Source: Planococcus citri (Eukaryota; Arthropoda; Insecta; Hemiptera; Pseudococcidae). From it: 64,000 nt of DNA. The notes under the pieces are model-generated. The model was not told where the DNA came from. It was given only the letters and a program-made list of their open reading frames with translations, and did not search any database. Position 1 is the stretch's first letter; every line of letters begins with the position of its first letter. The translations under genes and the position numbers were made by a program. Where the stretch lies: contig NC_088679.1 in assembly GCF_950023065.1 (NCBI RefSeq), positions 53,568,001-53,632,000 of the forward strand, in the 5' to 3' direction. Shown piece by piece: positions 49,053 through 60,200 of the stretch.

Positions 49053-49289
49053 TTGCTTTTTCACTGGGTGTTGGAACCACCAGTTGAAAATGATAAAATA
49101 GGAAAAATAACTGCCAAAGTGCACTCTATCCATTCCCAGTGTCAGAATTGTTCCATACTTCATACAAGTAGTTCAACCGCTATGGAGCATAACGTGATGA
49201 AAAACCGAGAGTTTCATAGGGAAAGGAGGAGGGGCTTTCAGTGTGAGGAATTCTCCTTCAGAAAACCCCTAACCAGCCAACTGTGGTAA
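49053..49289 (+). pseudogene. C2H2 zinc-finger-like relic
   Basis: In this 78-codon open frame residues 30-46 read C-x2-C-x12-H (QCQNCSILHTSSSTAMEH), the spacing of a classical C2H2 finger. The second His is missing where one would be expected (N51/R52; the nearest is H55). A second finger start follows a basic linker (residues 55-60), with Cys64 present but its partner replaced by Phe67 ('GFQCEEF'). This looks like a decayed pair of fingers, perhaps from a retrocopy or an old exon. A chance match cannot be excluded because only one half-finger is intact. No promoter or neighbouring exon is apparent. Confidence 0.33.
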
Positions 49290-50009
49290 ACCTTATGGTC
49301 GTCTTTTTCTTTTTCCAAAACAGTTTTTCTAGCATATTCATAGGAAGGGTGGTTCAAAGATCAGTACAAAAAATTTTATGTTTTAATTTTTTGAGCTCAA
49401 CCCCCCTTCCCTTCAGTGTTTCATTTGGTCAGAAAAAACTCCACAAAAAATTTCAGTGCAAAAAAATATTTAGAGGTGGCACTGGAGAGTAATTAAATGT
49501 TGAGAAGGCAGGGGCGCGTCAAGCAAAAACTTTCCATGGTTGCACGCCGGGGAATGCAGCGTTGTGTTCCCTCGTTGGATTGAAGCAGTATTACAAAACG
49601 TTATCCCCTCTACAATGAATGATAAGTAAGTCTAGTGCTTAGTGGGCTATTTAAGATGTTATTAATGAAGAGTCAATGACAATTTTTCAATTCCGAAGCT
49701 CAAGCTCATTGAGGGTGGAAATACGAAAAATTTGAAAAGTGAAGAAAAAAATATGAATTCTACTTGCCAGCCAAAGGGAAAAAATGTTTAGGATAAATTT
49801 ACGTTGAAATGTGAATCTTTTATAATAAGAATTCAGCACTTGAAGTTGATGTTTCATCAACTATTATTAATTTTAAAGCTTTTATATAGTGAAAATGGAA
49901 TGTTTCAATTTCTGAATTCCATAATTTGGGTTCAAATGAATTATACAGCCGGAAAATCATAATCAATACTTTGGAATGGTTGTTTTAAAAATCCAAGAAA
50001 GATTGGTAT

Positions 50010-50421
50010 TAGAGCTGAAAATGATACTCGCTGACAGCGGATAACTACTGTACCCCTACTGTAAATTCTTGCTTCTCGCTAGTAGCTTGTAGCGAGTTGA
50101 AAAAATTTCACATCGGTTCACATTATAACTTGTAGTGAGTTGAATGCGTTGCCAGTGTACTGGCATGACGTCATCATTGCCATCAAACAGTGTCAAACAT
50201 CAATCACTCATACGAACAACATGTGTCAAAGCGTAACTCCTCCCACTTACGCATTATCAATTTTTGGGGTGCGTGCGCAGACTAAGTTCAAAATCAATCG
50301 GGTTGTGCTCGCTATACTCTACTATCTACAACCAAATCAACTCGATACCCGTCACTAGCGCGTTTAGCCGGTATTTTCACCAGATACCGGTTAGTGGGTA
50401 GTGTAACCGTTTTCAGCTCTA
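50010..50421 (-). mobile_element. hAT-type MITE, copy 2 (inverted)
   Basis: This 412-bp element has TIRs TAGAGCTGAAAA / TTTTCAGCTCTA and a perfect 8-bp target duplication, ATTGGTAT, at 50002-50009 and 50422-50429. Internally it is the reverse complement of copy 1 (1140-1626). Shared blocks include the TGACGTCA palindrome (50166-50173), 'cgtgcgcagactaagttc' and the 'taccggttagtgggtag' end region. It lacks the 76-bp end duplication seen in copy 1. No transposase is encoded, so it is mobilised in trans if at all. Confidence 0.9.
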
Positions 50422-50429
50422 ATTGGTAT

Positions 50430-51918
50430 CACTTAATAAGTTGTAGTGGGAATGCCACTCTCAGTATAGTTGCGCAGAATCAACCCCATCAAGCTTCGTT
50501 GCGTTTCCCGGGGTGCCATCGTGGGATGTATTGTGCTTGCGTGCGCTTGTAGCTCTCAAAATTCAACGCTTGTGCGCGACCTCTAAATATTAATATTTTT
50601 CAACAAAAAGTTTATGGTGTCATTTTTTTCATCAAAAATAACAAAATTAGGGGGTAAGACCTTCAGATTTCAAAAAAAATGGTACCTGAACCACCCTAAA
50701 TTAACCATCCTCTTTTCCATCAATAAAAAATGCATACCCTCAGTTCTTCCTTATTCCGTAATTCCAAATCATAAGATGAACATTTTTGGTAGGACACCCT
50801 GTATAATTTCTCCCACACCTTAAACTAATTGCCATCCAAATACGTCGAAATTTTCCAGCCAAAACTATACGAACACAGAATACTCCGAAGAGGGAAAACA
50901 TCCTATAAATCACTCTAGTCAAATTTTATAGCCTATGAGTAAAAAGAACGCGATAATATGTTACACTTAACCTCGCTGTACCAGCACGAGAAACGAATGA
51001 CAGTATTTTTTGGAGACTGGAGAGATATCTCGAGTGTTTGAAATACCGTGTAGTCTCTTATACCTTCAAGCTGTAAATAATATTTGCTCGACAAGTTCAC
51101 GTAATAAGTACGTATTTATAACATCTTTTTCGGCTATCTCTTTAGTCTCTCTCGTATCTCTCGATAATTCTTGAAAGTACAAATATTTCAAAATTGATTC
51201 TCTCTTTTCACATATTGCTACTTAGCACGCTCCGTTGCCGTATTACATCGAGTTATTTTCACGTATTCTCAGTTGTGGGGCCTTAAATCATGCTAGCTCA
51301 TTCCTGGAACCGATTTTGTGAACGAAATTATGGAACTGAAAATGTACATTCTGTTGCAATCTTCCAAAAAATTATTTTTAAAAGCTTTCAATTTTTTTTG
51401 TGGGAAAAAGAATTGGAAAATAATGCTAGGTACATATTTTGATTGAGTATTTTGAAAAAACTAGCTGTTCTGTGAGATGCAAGTGATGCAGCGCCGCCAG
51501 TTGAAAATTTTATCTTCAGTTAAGATACCTCCCATATACCTACTCGTAAAAAAATTCAAAATATGGCATTTGTAAGGGCATCTTTTCTTACGTATGCTAA
51601 AATTTTTTGCAATTTCACTGGAAAATTTTCAAGGTTGAATTTGTAAGTATGGACGAAGGTTGAAAGGTTAAGATGACGGGGTCTAAACTAGACCATATCT
51701 TTCCATTAGAAATGAGGAGCTGAAAATTGAGAAAATTTCCATCAAAATGAACTCAAATCACACAACAACGTCACATCTACCAAGAAAGAACCCAAAATGT
51801 GGACAGAGCAGATGATAAAACCTCCATCCTTATTTTTGTAATCTCCAACACAAATAACTTATCGATTCAATTCACAAATTTTCCTTTTCTTTTTCATCCA
51901 CAAACATTCTTCCCAGAC
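50430..51918. other. Unannotated stretch
   Basis: No bounded gene. 'ggacaccctgtata' at about 50792 resembles one end of a DNA transposon but has no visible partner. 50461-50590 is relatively GC-rich and unassigned. Confidence 0.45.
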
Positions 51919-52112
51919 CTACACACTGTGAGGATGAATGTCAAGCTGGGATGACTTTACTGCCATAATTTCGTCTATACGATCATCCATAAAGTACACG
52001 AAATTTTTCTGCTTTAGTACCCCGTCGCAGTAAGCGTGCCATATACGTACACCGTTTTTGGTCGTTTCTACGGATTCGGCGTCGTATCTGTTGTAAAATT
52101 TTACTTTATCGG
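51919..52112 (-). CDS. Possible 3'-terminal exon, unassigned
   Basis: On the minus strand an acceptor-like 'gtcaatttttag' (AG at 52114-52113) is followed by an uninterrupted 63-codon frame ending in TAG (51921-51919). The frame begins with two leftover bases, as a downstream exon would. Pieces of the product are DKVKFYNRYDAESVETTK, GVRIWHAYCDGVLKQKNF and YFMDDRIDEIMAV. The composition is balanced and protein-like, with Trp, Cys, Tyr and acidic residues, and there are many G-starting codons, unlike most frames here. I cannot name a family. A ciliary or dynein-regulatory-type protein crossed my mind from the Y-x-R-x-D / D-R-x-D phrasing, but this is not supported. No canonical AATAAA follows closely and I found no upstream exon. 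Chance remains possible. Confidence 0.35.
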
Positions 52113-53234
52113 CTAAAAATTGACATCAATCCATTTTACCAACGAAATAAAACACATTCGTACAAAGTTTGATTGAAGAGAATGAAGATAAGCTGAAATT
52201 TTTACAGAGCTGCGCGTTTTATAGTTTTTCTTTTTTTTTATATTCGTATGTCGAGATAATGCACTCGTGGTATTTATACCGGCGAATAATTTTTTCCCAG
52301 TTCGAATTAATTGACCGACAAATTCAAACGATACGAATACTCCGTATATTTTGAATCATAGCCTATTAAATACTCTATAGTAAAGTTGAACTGTTGGTTA
52401 CGGTTGTAAAAAAAGTTCAATTTAAATTTTTTGTAGCGTTACAAACAGACGTATTCATTCGGCATTTGTTAAATAATACGAAGAAATATTTGTGGCAGGT
52501 GTGCCCACTCTTATACGTAGCGATCGAGCTACGAGTTAATATATCAAAAATACGGAAACATCGACACAACTTACGAGTATAAGTTTTAAAAAAATGAAAA
52601 TTTAATAAACAGTTCAATCTAATTATAAATACTTACATGAAAAAAGTGCCATTGTCAGTCTTAATTGAGCACCCCTTATATTCTGAAGCCAAAGATGGTA
52701 CCTATTTTAAATTCTAGTACCTACATGACGATGATTGATAATTTATTTCTCGAAGTAAATTGTACAAACACCGACATTATAAGCTAAGCAGGGCTAATGC
52801 AATTTAGTTATTCTCTCAGACGTAATTTTCGTATCAAGTATGTAATTTTAATTGCAAACGACAACATATCGTGTAAGAGAAAAGCTATCGTGTTTATCGG
52901 ATTTATCAAATTTGAGCAGTTTTCTGAAAATCTCATCACACTAAATTAACCGAGCTCACCTTACCGTCGCACCTTTGAACGTCTGCATGTCGCAAAATTT
53001 GAATTTGCTGCGTTATTTTAATATCAGTGTGTGGTTTCATCTAAAGAGCGCTTTAAACCTTATTACAGAGGGTTCGAGTTGAAGAATTTGAATAATTTTT
53101 TTATTAGTTCGTTTCGTATTCATAAAATAACGCGCTATTTGTATAATTTTAATAACATGCGCATAATTCGTGTTGCGACGAATTGTATGTACATTGCTTC
53201 AAGTTTCGCACATGCATCAATATTATTTTTTCAG
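52113..53234. other. Unannotated stretch
   Basis: If the minus-strand exon candidate is real, this would be part of its upstream intron. I found no convincing upstream exon. A donor-like sequence on the minus strand near 52960-52975 lacks a convincing exon. Confidence 0.4.
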
Positions 53235-53272
53235 GATGAATAGCGAAATCATGGCGAACACAAAGAAAAAAG
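53235..53272 (+). CDS. Possible first coding exon (short, basic)
   Basis: A strong acceptor ('attattttttcag' ending at 53234) precedes a 38-nt segment containing an ATG at 53236 and a second in-frame ATG at 53251. It encodes MNSEIMANTKKK and ends at a donor-like GTAAAA (53273). One base is left over, which would join in phase to the candidate at 53885. The product would be a short Lys/Arg-rich protein of unknown identity. The evidence is splice signals and phase only. Confidence 0.17.
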
Positions 53273-53884
53273 GTAAAAAATATTTTCAATCTCAGCAGGT
53301 AGACATAATATTTTTGGATAGCCAATCAAAAATCATAATTGCATCCATCAAGCCAATAGGCTTTTACATGTTAAATTCAGTTTTTTTGTTGTTGACAATA
53401 TTTGAAAAAATTAAATTTGGCCCATTATCCATGAAAATACGTATCAAAACTTGATGAAATTAGGTAAGGCTAGGAAGCTGAAAGTAGCTCTGTAGCATAT
53501 TTTTGACCTTAAAAATTAATTGGTCAAAGTTTCCAGCTGTTTTAATGCCTCTGAACGAAATTTTGGATTTTCCCCCTCTGGAAAAATTGTCATAAAAATG
53601 GCCAAAATGAAATTCAGCCACCTTCATTGTGCTATTTTAATCGATTTCGGTACAAATTTTCAAAAAACCGTTTCTGCTAGTTCAGATTTATAATTTTCTC
53701 CAGCAATTATATTTTAATTTTATTTTTTAAAAAATCGTCGTCTACATTTTTCTAAAATAGGAAAAAATCCAAAAATTCATTGAAAGTTTTTCAAAGACAT
53801 GATTTTTTTTCATACGTCCCATCCCTTTTACCTTGTCTCGTTTAAAACTGAGTTATCAGTTCGTATCTAAACCATTATTTGTAG

Positions 53885-54068
53885 GTACCAAACAACAACA
53901 GCGATCCAACAGGCGAGAGAAGAAGAGGTTGAAAAAAGTAAACCTCTTCGAAAAAGGATAAAACCTTCGTTACAAGTTGAAATTCATCGCCAACCCGAGG
54001 GGATAAATTTTTTTACACCGAAAGAATACCATGTCTCAGACGATTATCTTTCATTTGCATCGCCATAA
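53885..54068 (+). CDS. Possible terminal exon, two alternative frames
   Basis: This follows an acceptor-like 'ccattatttgtag'. In phase with the exon candidate at 53235, it would encode the basic tail TKQQQRSNRREKKRLKKVN and stop at TAA 53959-53961. In the next frame it stays open for 60 codons to TAA 54066-54068, with pieces such as AIQQAREEEVEKSKPLRKR and FTPKEYHVSDDYLSFASP. At most one frame can be real. No family is recognised. AATAAA is not evident immediately downstream. Confidence 0.2.
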
Positions 54069-56597
54069 ATTTTTACACCATAACGATACGATCTGTTTCT
54101 GAATAAGGAAAATTTCAATATAATTTGCGCTTTATACAGGCGTGCGAGAAGCATGTTCATTGCCAAAGCTTAAATAAGTGGAGAAGGGGTAGACGAAAAT
54201 GCCGGCCAAGAGGATTATGACATGACAAATTGCGGAAAAGGCCAACGCTCATAATTTTCTAGCTGGTCATTTTCACAATAATCTCTCACACTTTATACGG
54301 TGTGTCCTAAATACTACATCGCCACTTAATATAAGATTCCATTCATATCGAATCTTAATTCTCTCTCTCTCTCCGTTTATACATAAATATTTTACTGTGG
54401 ACTATTTTCGTTACGGTCTTTTGCGGTTTTACAAATACAATGACTTCATTCTCGTTCGAAAACAACCAGACGTATAATATCACGATATACGACGAGTAGC
54501 ACTACCCGACAACCCGAGCATTTGAATTCGTTTCTTCGAAACCGTTGGTTTATAAAATTCGCTTGATTTTTCTCTTCCTTCTCTAAGGAAATAGTCGAGA
54601 GGTTATTTTTTCTGATTGGCATTGAAACTTTCGAAATTTAATTTACAGCTCAAATCTACCCAATTGTAAAATCATGGTGAACTTTTTCAAGACGTCTTTT
54701 TCAGTTCTTACCCATAATCTGCTTTTTCAAATATTCATCATTTTTTTCCTCCTGAAGCCAAATACTACTATCATGCCACTGATGAAATCACTAAGTATCT
54801 ACCACCACTCCACCAGAGTGTGATTAGTATTGAAAATTTTAATGATGTAAAATCTTTCAAAATGAATAGACAGCCAGCTAAAGATTTCATCGAACTGAAT
54901 TGAACTGAGGAAAGAGAGGGCAACGAACTCCAAAAATTTTAATTAAAATTTATTTTTGTAGCCAAGAAATGGTAAATGACCACTTCTAAATCATATCTGC
55001 TCTGAAAAAAAATTGAACTTCCCATGGAGGGTTTTGCGCCAGGAGGAAAATCGTTGAAATTGAAAAAGTGTTGTTTCTTGAATTCAAAACATCCTCCATT
55101 TCTCCTTTCATTGTGGTAAAATGGGTATTGAATCGATGTTGGTCTCTTCGGGGAAGGAAGGGGGTAGCGACGAGAGATAAATCAAATCGTTCATTTTCAT
55201 AATCACTAAATGAAACATTTGTGACTTTCTCACCAATGCCTTTACCTGGGAAATAGTTTTTGGCTAATTACCAATGCTTTTTGTCAAACTATTGGTGATT
55301 TTTGGTAAATAATCTTTAAAAATTTGTAATTTCATATGATAAATTACTCATTATTTTTGGTAACTTACTGGCACCTTTGAGAGAATCAATTATTTGCTGA
55401 ATAAAACTTTCAAAATTACTTTCTGACACGAGTCTAACTTCTAAAATGTTGTTTCATTGCAGAAAAGGCGTCACTTTTTTTGAGGACTGAAAAATTAAAA
55501 AATTATCTAGAGGCACATCTCCAATTTATTTTCAACGTCAAAAATACGATATGAAGCAAACAGCTTTTTATATTTATGTGCTCATGAAAGCTGAACTTTT
55601 CTTGCTTCTCTTTTCAAATTTCTGAACTCTTTCTTGAGATTCCTTCATAATCAAATATAAAAGAGATTAAAGTAATTAGCTTTTTCAAAACTTTGGTTTC
55701 ATGAGTAAAAAACATCAAAAATTGGCTCGAGAGATTAAAAAAAATATTTCAAAGCATCAATACAGAGTTTTCTTAGCTGTTTTGAGACATTTCTTCAAGT
55801 TGGTTTCAAGAGTCAAACACTTTCAATCACTCAAGCACGAAACTCTCAATAACCGAATGTTTTCAAACTGCCTTCTTTTCCACTATTATCTATTCCAAAA
55901 CATTTCTGTTGAAAATTGGCAAAAATCAGTTATTCAAAAGACAAAAAGAGTCTCGGCGATTTGAACTATCTTTCATTTAAATCGTTTAAAAAGAACAGCA
56001 GGTGACCTTTTCGAACAAAAGCATTCATAGTACTCGTACATGTACATCTATTTCATAAAAATTGTTTACAATTTATCAAAATTTCAATACATCCGTCCTA
56101 AAACCAGAATCTCATAAAAAATAAAAATAAACCTTCTCCGCGTTGGTGCTTGAAAGAGACTCTTCTATTTTTATAACGAAAGAATGGTGTAAATTTCAAT
56201 TTTTCCCAAACAATCACTCGACCTTAATTTGAATTTTTTTCGCTATTCAGTCACGAGTGTATCCGCGGAAAAATTCCACCACCTAAACGAAGGGAATACC
56301 CGTGTTAAGGAAATCTTGACAAGAAAAAACCCACATTACGGTATTTTTTCTCCTCGACTTTATAAATATTGCGGTCGGGTTGCGTGGCGCGATAAAAATT
56401 CTCTTAATCGTAGTATTTTAACGCATTTATGGCGAAATGTAACAGGTCTTGAGAACTCACTCGCCAAAGGGATTTATTTAAAAGTACACGCTGGTAAAAT
56501 GGTAGAAAGTTGAAATTGTAAATGACTTTATCATTCGATATAGCGAGTATATGCGCGTCTTGTCGTGGCGTTGGAGGAAGCGCAGTGCTCCAAGATT
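54069..56597. other. Unannotated stretch
   Basis: There is a (CT)n microsatellite at about 54361-54375. 56229-56513 (+) is a 94-codon frame whose opposite strand is also open for about 75 codons, which argues that both are chance openness in complex sequence. 55023-55046 is the inverted partner of 27247-27271. Confidence 0.45.
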
Positions 56598-56610
56598 CAC
56601 GTGCTATTGG
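56598..56610. promoter_or_regulatory. E-box next to inverted CCAAT box
   Basis: The palindromic E-box CACGTG (56598-56603) is followed two bases later by ATTGG (56606-56610), the reverse complement of CCAAT. They sit in a short CpG-containing patch. Such pairs occur in promoters, but no transcription start or definite gene is visible nearby. The nearest candidate coding elements are the microexon-like site at 56756 and an ATG at 56873. Confidence 0.25.
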
Positions 56611-56755
56611 TCCCTCGACTTATACTTTGCAATTTTCCAACTTACTCCGAGTGCGATATTATATTAAAAGATAAAACGACTGTAGCCAAAAGTAAATTGC
56701 TTCTTTAACTTTTTCCCAATATATACCTAGTTACCTTAGCCGATTATTTTTTCAG

Positions 56756-56770
56756 ACGTGTCGTGTGCGA
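56756..56770 (+). CDS. Possible 15-nt microexon
   Basis: A strong acceptor (T-rich, ending 'attattttttcag' at 56755) and a good donor (GTAAGA at 56771) flank only 15 nt, ACGTGTCGTGTGCGA, which is five codons with no stop in the phase shown. Both signals are better than most in the window. Without adjacent exons this remains speculative, and the AG and GT may simply lie close by chance. Confidence 0.17.
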
Positions 56771-56872
56771 GTAAGAAACAAGGCGAAAGGGTAGCTTTAT
56801 CACTGTGTGCTTTTGCAAATCCCCCAAGTACAGTTTAGATTCAAAAGATTAATTTTTAGTGTGTTCGCCAAA

Positions 56873-56947
56873 ATGAAGGGATTTCGGGTTTCGTGCGGGT
56901 TTTTTCCCCTTCATCGCGAGTTTTTAAAGAAAGGTGTGTTAATTTGA
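56873..56947 (+). CDS. Small ORF with good start context
   Basis: An ATG in a favourable context (gccaaaATGa) opens a 24-residue frame, MKGFRVSCGFFPLHREFLKK plus four residues, ending at TGA. A donor-like GTGTGT at 56934 (after ...AAAG) would make the first 61 bases a possible initial coding exon. No signal peptide, domain or family is recognised. It lies about 270 bp downstream of the E-box/CCAAT pair, the only reason to mention it. Confidence 0.13.
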   Translation: MKGFRVSCGFFPLHREFLKKGVLI

Positions 56948-58905
56948 AATTATCGCCTTCGATTTCATTTGAAACAAAGTTTTCTAATTTTTGATACAAT
57001 TGTGATTAAATTTCGCGTGAAATGATTTTTGAAAAATTTTACCAAAAGGGTTCGATTTTCAATCGAATGGAATGTAACCGAAAAAAACTATACGAATGGA
57101 AAACCGTCGAACGAAACACTGTACAAATGATGGTGTATCCTTTTCCTTTCCCTCGATAATCTGTTTTTAAATAATTCACGTTGTAAAAATATGATACCGT
57201 AACTTCTCACCGATTCGGTTCAATACAAATTTACTCGTTTTAACGCAATATTAGTACCTAAGTATATTATAGTCAACTACATAAGAAGACTTTATAATTT
57301 TTTTTATAGTGAAAATTTTTTTACGAGCTTTCAGTTAAATTGCACGCAGTCAAAATTGAATAAAAAGCTTTAAGAAATAAATCTGAAATGGAACGTTGAA
57401 GCACTTGAGATCTTAAGGAAATCCACCAAGATGAAAAATATCACCAGACGAAAAACTTTGTTTTTTTTTTTACGTTTTCAAAGTACGAAAACGCAATTAT
57501 CTTATTTGTTGTGATGGTATCGACGATTTCTTTGTAGCTGAGGCCTACACATTTTGCGAAGGCCGCAATTGAAAAAAAAAAGAGCAAGTAGATTGTATGT
57601 TTTTGTATTTCAGCTTTTGATAATACTGCTTCCTACATCTACAGACGTTGATGTTTTTATTGAAAAAAAATTCAGTTTGTGCAATTTTTTCTCGAGATCT
57701 TTCAGTCAGTAAAAAACTTATTTCTACGCGGTTTCTTTCAAATTCGAAATCATGCGTAGCTTTTTTGCTTTTATGAACTCGAAATGAAATTCTAACTTGT
57801 ATAAGATTGCTGGCTCTATTCTCTTTTCAAGGTAAATTGCATCTTCAGTTGACTAAATAAAAGCGTCGTGTTTCCTCGATTAATTCAAACTCTTTCAAGT
57901 TAAGTATACGTTGATAAAATTTCATTGGGAAACCTGCAGACATTGCAAGTAAAAAAAAACTTGACCTACATTAAAAATACTCTGACACATAATGGAAGTC
58001 TGAGTATCAGAATAAGTTCATTATTGGTATCATTATTTTTCTAAAAAAAAACTTCAAGACATTTGTGCAGAAAGAAAGTCAGTAGGTGTCGTTCTATCGT
58101 ATTTGAAAAAGCATCTTTCAACATTTTTATATGTATTTGTTTTCAAAATAATATTTAAAAAAAACCATTACTGCATGTAGGTAGAGGTAGGTACGTATAA
58201 TTCATCAAAGCAATTCCTATGAAATGAACTATCCCAGTTGAATTTCAAGGGTCTTCTGAAACTATGAGTAGACCTATGTATTAAAATGAGACAAAGATTT
58301 GATTAAAATGGAAAATTTTGCTGTTGAAACGATTATGACAAGTCGATGTCTATGAAAAAAGAACCATTCAGTCGATTTTAGAAAAGTAATATAAAAGTTT
58401 TCAACTGCAGACCTCGTGTCTTTTTCGTGCAATTTAATTCTCCATGTTTAAGTTTCACGAATTTCCTCATTCTAAAGAAGGTAAATTTTAATATTTAGTT
58501 CAGCTAGTTCTATTTATCCAGTTTTTTTAAAAGAAAATATAAATAGGTATACCTGTTGAGACCAAAAAATTAGTTTTTAAATTTATAAGTACCTATGTAC
58601 TCATCAACATTTTTTTAGAATCTATATTTTCGTTGATCATGCTAAAATTTGACTTTAAAAAAAATAGGTACGTCATCAACGCGTAAATTTGTTTGAATTT
58701 CCTTTCCCCTCGTTTCTCTTATTTCAAAAAAAAATCAGTGAGATCAAAAAATTGACCGTATTCGGAGAACATTGATCAGATCTAATTAAAGAGAGGATTC
58801 GATTAAATCTAGTTAATAAATCGCAATTTTGATCGGACTAGATCTGACTAGATCACCTCACATCCAATTATTTTTCCCTGGAATATTATTGAAAAAAAGT
58901 TTTTA
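56948..58905. other. Unannotated stretch
   Basis: AT-rich unique sequence, with no gene, RNA or bounded repeat seen. Confidence 0.5.
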
Positions 58906-60000
58906 CAGGGTGTCCACAAGCCTGGAAAACCTGGAAAAGTCAGGGAATTCGGTCGGTCTGGAAAAGTCAAGGAATTTTGGAAATTTACAGCATTTTTTTA
59001 CTCAAAAGTCTGGTAATTTTGTGAAAGGTTACTTCAAACAGATTTTTCCATTTCTCATAATGAAAACATTCACCTTCGCTTTGCTCAGGCAATTTTTTTC
59101 GCTGGTTGGTTTTGTCATAAATTGCCTAATTCCCAGAAAGTCTTGTTTTTTGCAAAAATTGTTGAAGTCTTGCCTTTTATCAACTTATGAGTTATGAGTA
59201 CCTATCATTAAGGATTAAATCTCGCTCTTTATAGCGTTAAGATGTTTTGCTTTTTTGATAAAAATGGTTAAGAAGATCTGCCTTTTACTGACATTATTGT
59301 GGAAGTCCCATTTTCTGTTAAAAATAGCAAAAAGTCTCGCTTTTAGCCTGAATTGTCAAGAATTTTCTTTTTTTTTTTTTTTGCGAAAAAGATGCTAAGA
59401 ATTGTGTTGTGTTTTGCAACTGAAAACTCCCACTCTTTTCCAATAATATGTAGTTCTAATGAGTCGTTTTTTCACCAGAAATTTCTAAAAAAAAACCTTT
59501 TCTTCTGCTGAAATTGTCAGAAATCTTGTATTCATTGCCAAAAATTGCAAAAATTCTCAATTTTTGGTCTAAAATTATCAAAAAAACACAATTTTTTTTC
59601 AATCAAAAAGTTGCCTAATACTTTCCCTATTGGGGGAAAATCTGCCCATACTCTAAAAAAGACATCAAAACTTCAAAACCAGCTAGTTTATTGAAGTATT
59701 CTGAATTATACACATGAAAAAGCGTTGTTCAGAAGGCGGATTGGTGCACCAAAAAAAAGCTGCTAAAAAATACGCTACATAAATATCTTGTAAGGCATTT
59801 TTCTCGCGTAAGGCCACGGCACTCTCAAATTACATGGTGTGTTTCTTTGCGCTGCTGTAAGAAACCAACTACAAAATAAAATACGCCACCAACCTGTTTT
59901 TTGGCGTATTCTTTTACATATTTGCAAAATAACTCGCATAAATGCGGTATTTTACTCAAATGTTTTAACATAGTATAGAAATATTTGCATTCATTCCATC

Positions 60001-60200
60001 ACATGTCCCAGTGGTTAGGTATGTAGAAAAGTCGCTCTCCAACTCAGAGACCTGGGTTTGATCCCAGACAGATAAAGCCCTGCGCTGACACGACAAACTG
60101 ATCAGTGGCTGCTATGGAAAGCACAGCACTGTGGATGGCAGCGGAGCTGATTCCAGCCAAAGTTTTTGGTGTCTGCAAAAATTCTACTCGGCGGTGGCTA
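60001..60200 (+). mobile_element. tRNA-derived SINE-like insertion
   Basis: An A-box-like TGTCCCAGTGG (60004-60014, followed by TTAGG) and a B-box-like GGTTTGATCCC (60055-60065) are spaced close to the distance in a tRNA gene's internal RNA polymerase III promoter. Between them the sequence does not fold cleanly as a functional tRNA. A non-tRNA body follows ('gatcagtggctgctatgg' ... 'gattccagccaaag'). This is the layout of a tRNA-headed SINE, slightly less AT-rich than its surroundings. The 3' limit is approximate. Confidence 0.65.

Noticed and set aside
49513..50590. Possible inverted duplicate flanking the MITE (GC-rich patches at 49.52 and 50.50 kb)
   Set aside because: Only short partial matches such as 'gcgtttcccgggg' versus 'ccccggcgtgc'. 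Not enough to support an inverted repeat.
56229..56513. 94-codon plus-strand frame with an acceptor-like start
   Set aside because: The opposite strand of the same sequence is also open for about 75 codons, so openness reflects composition. No domain was seen.
58829..59197. 122-codon plus-strand frame
   Set aside because: It runs across the transposon's left terminal repeat, so it is an accident of the insertion.
60004..60080. Functional tRNA gene
   Set aside because: A- and B-box matches exist, but no acceptor-stem pairing or anticodon arm could be drawn. A SINE head is the better explanation.
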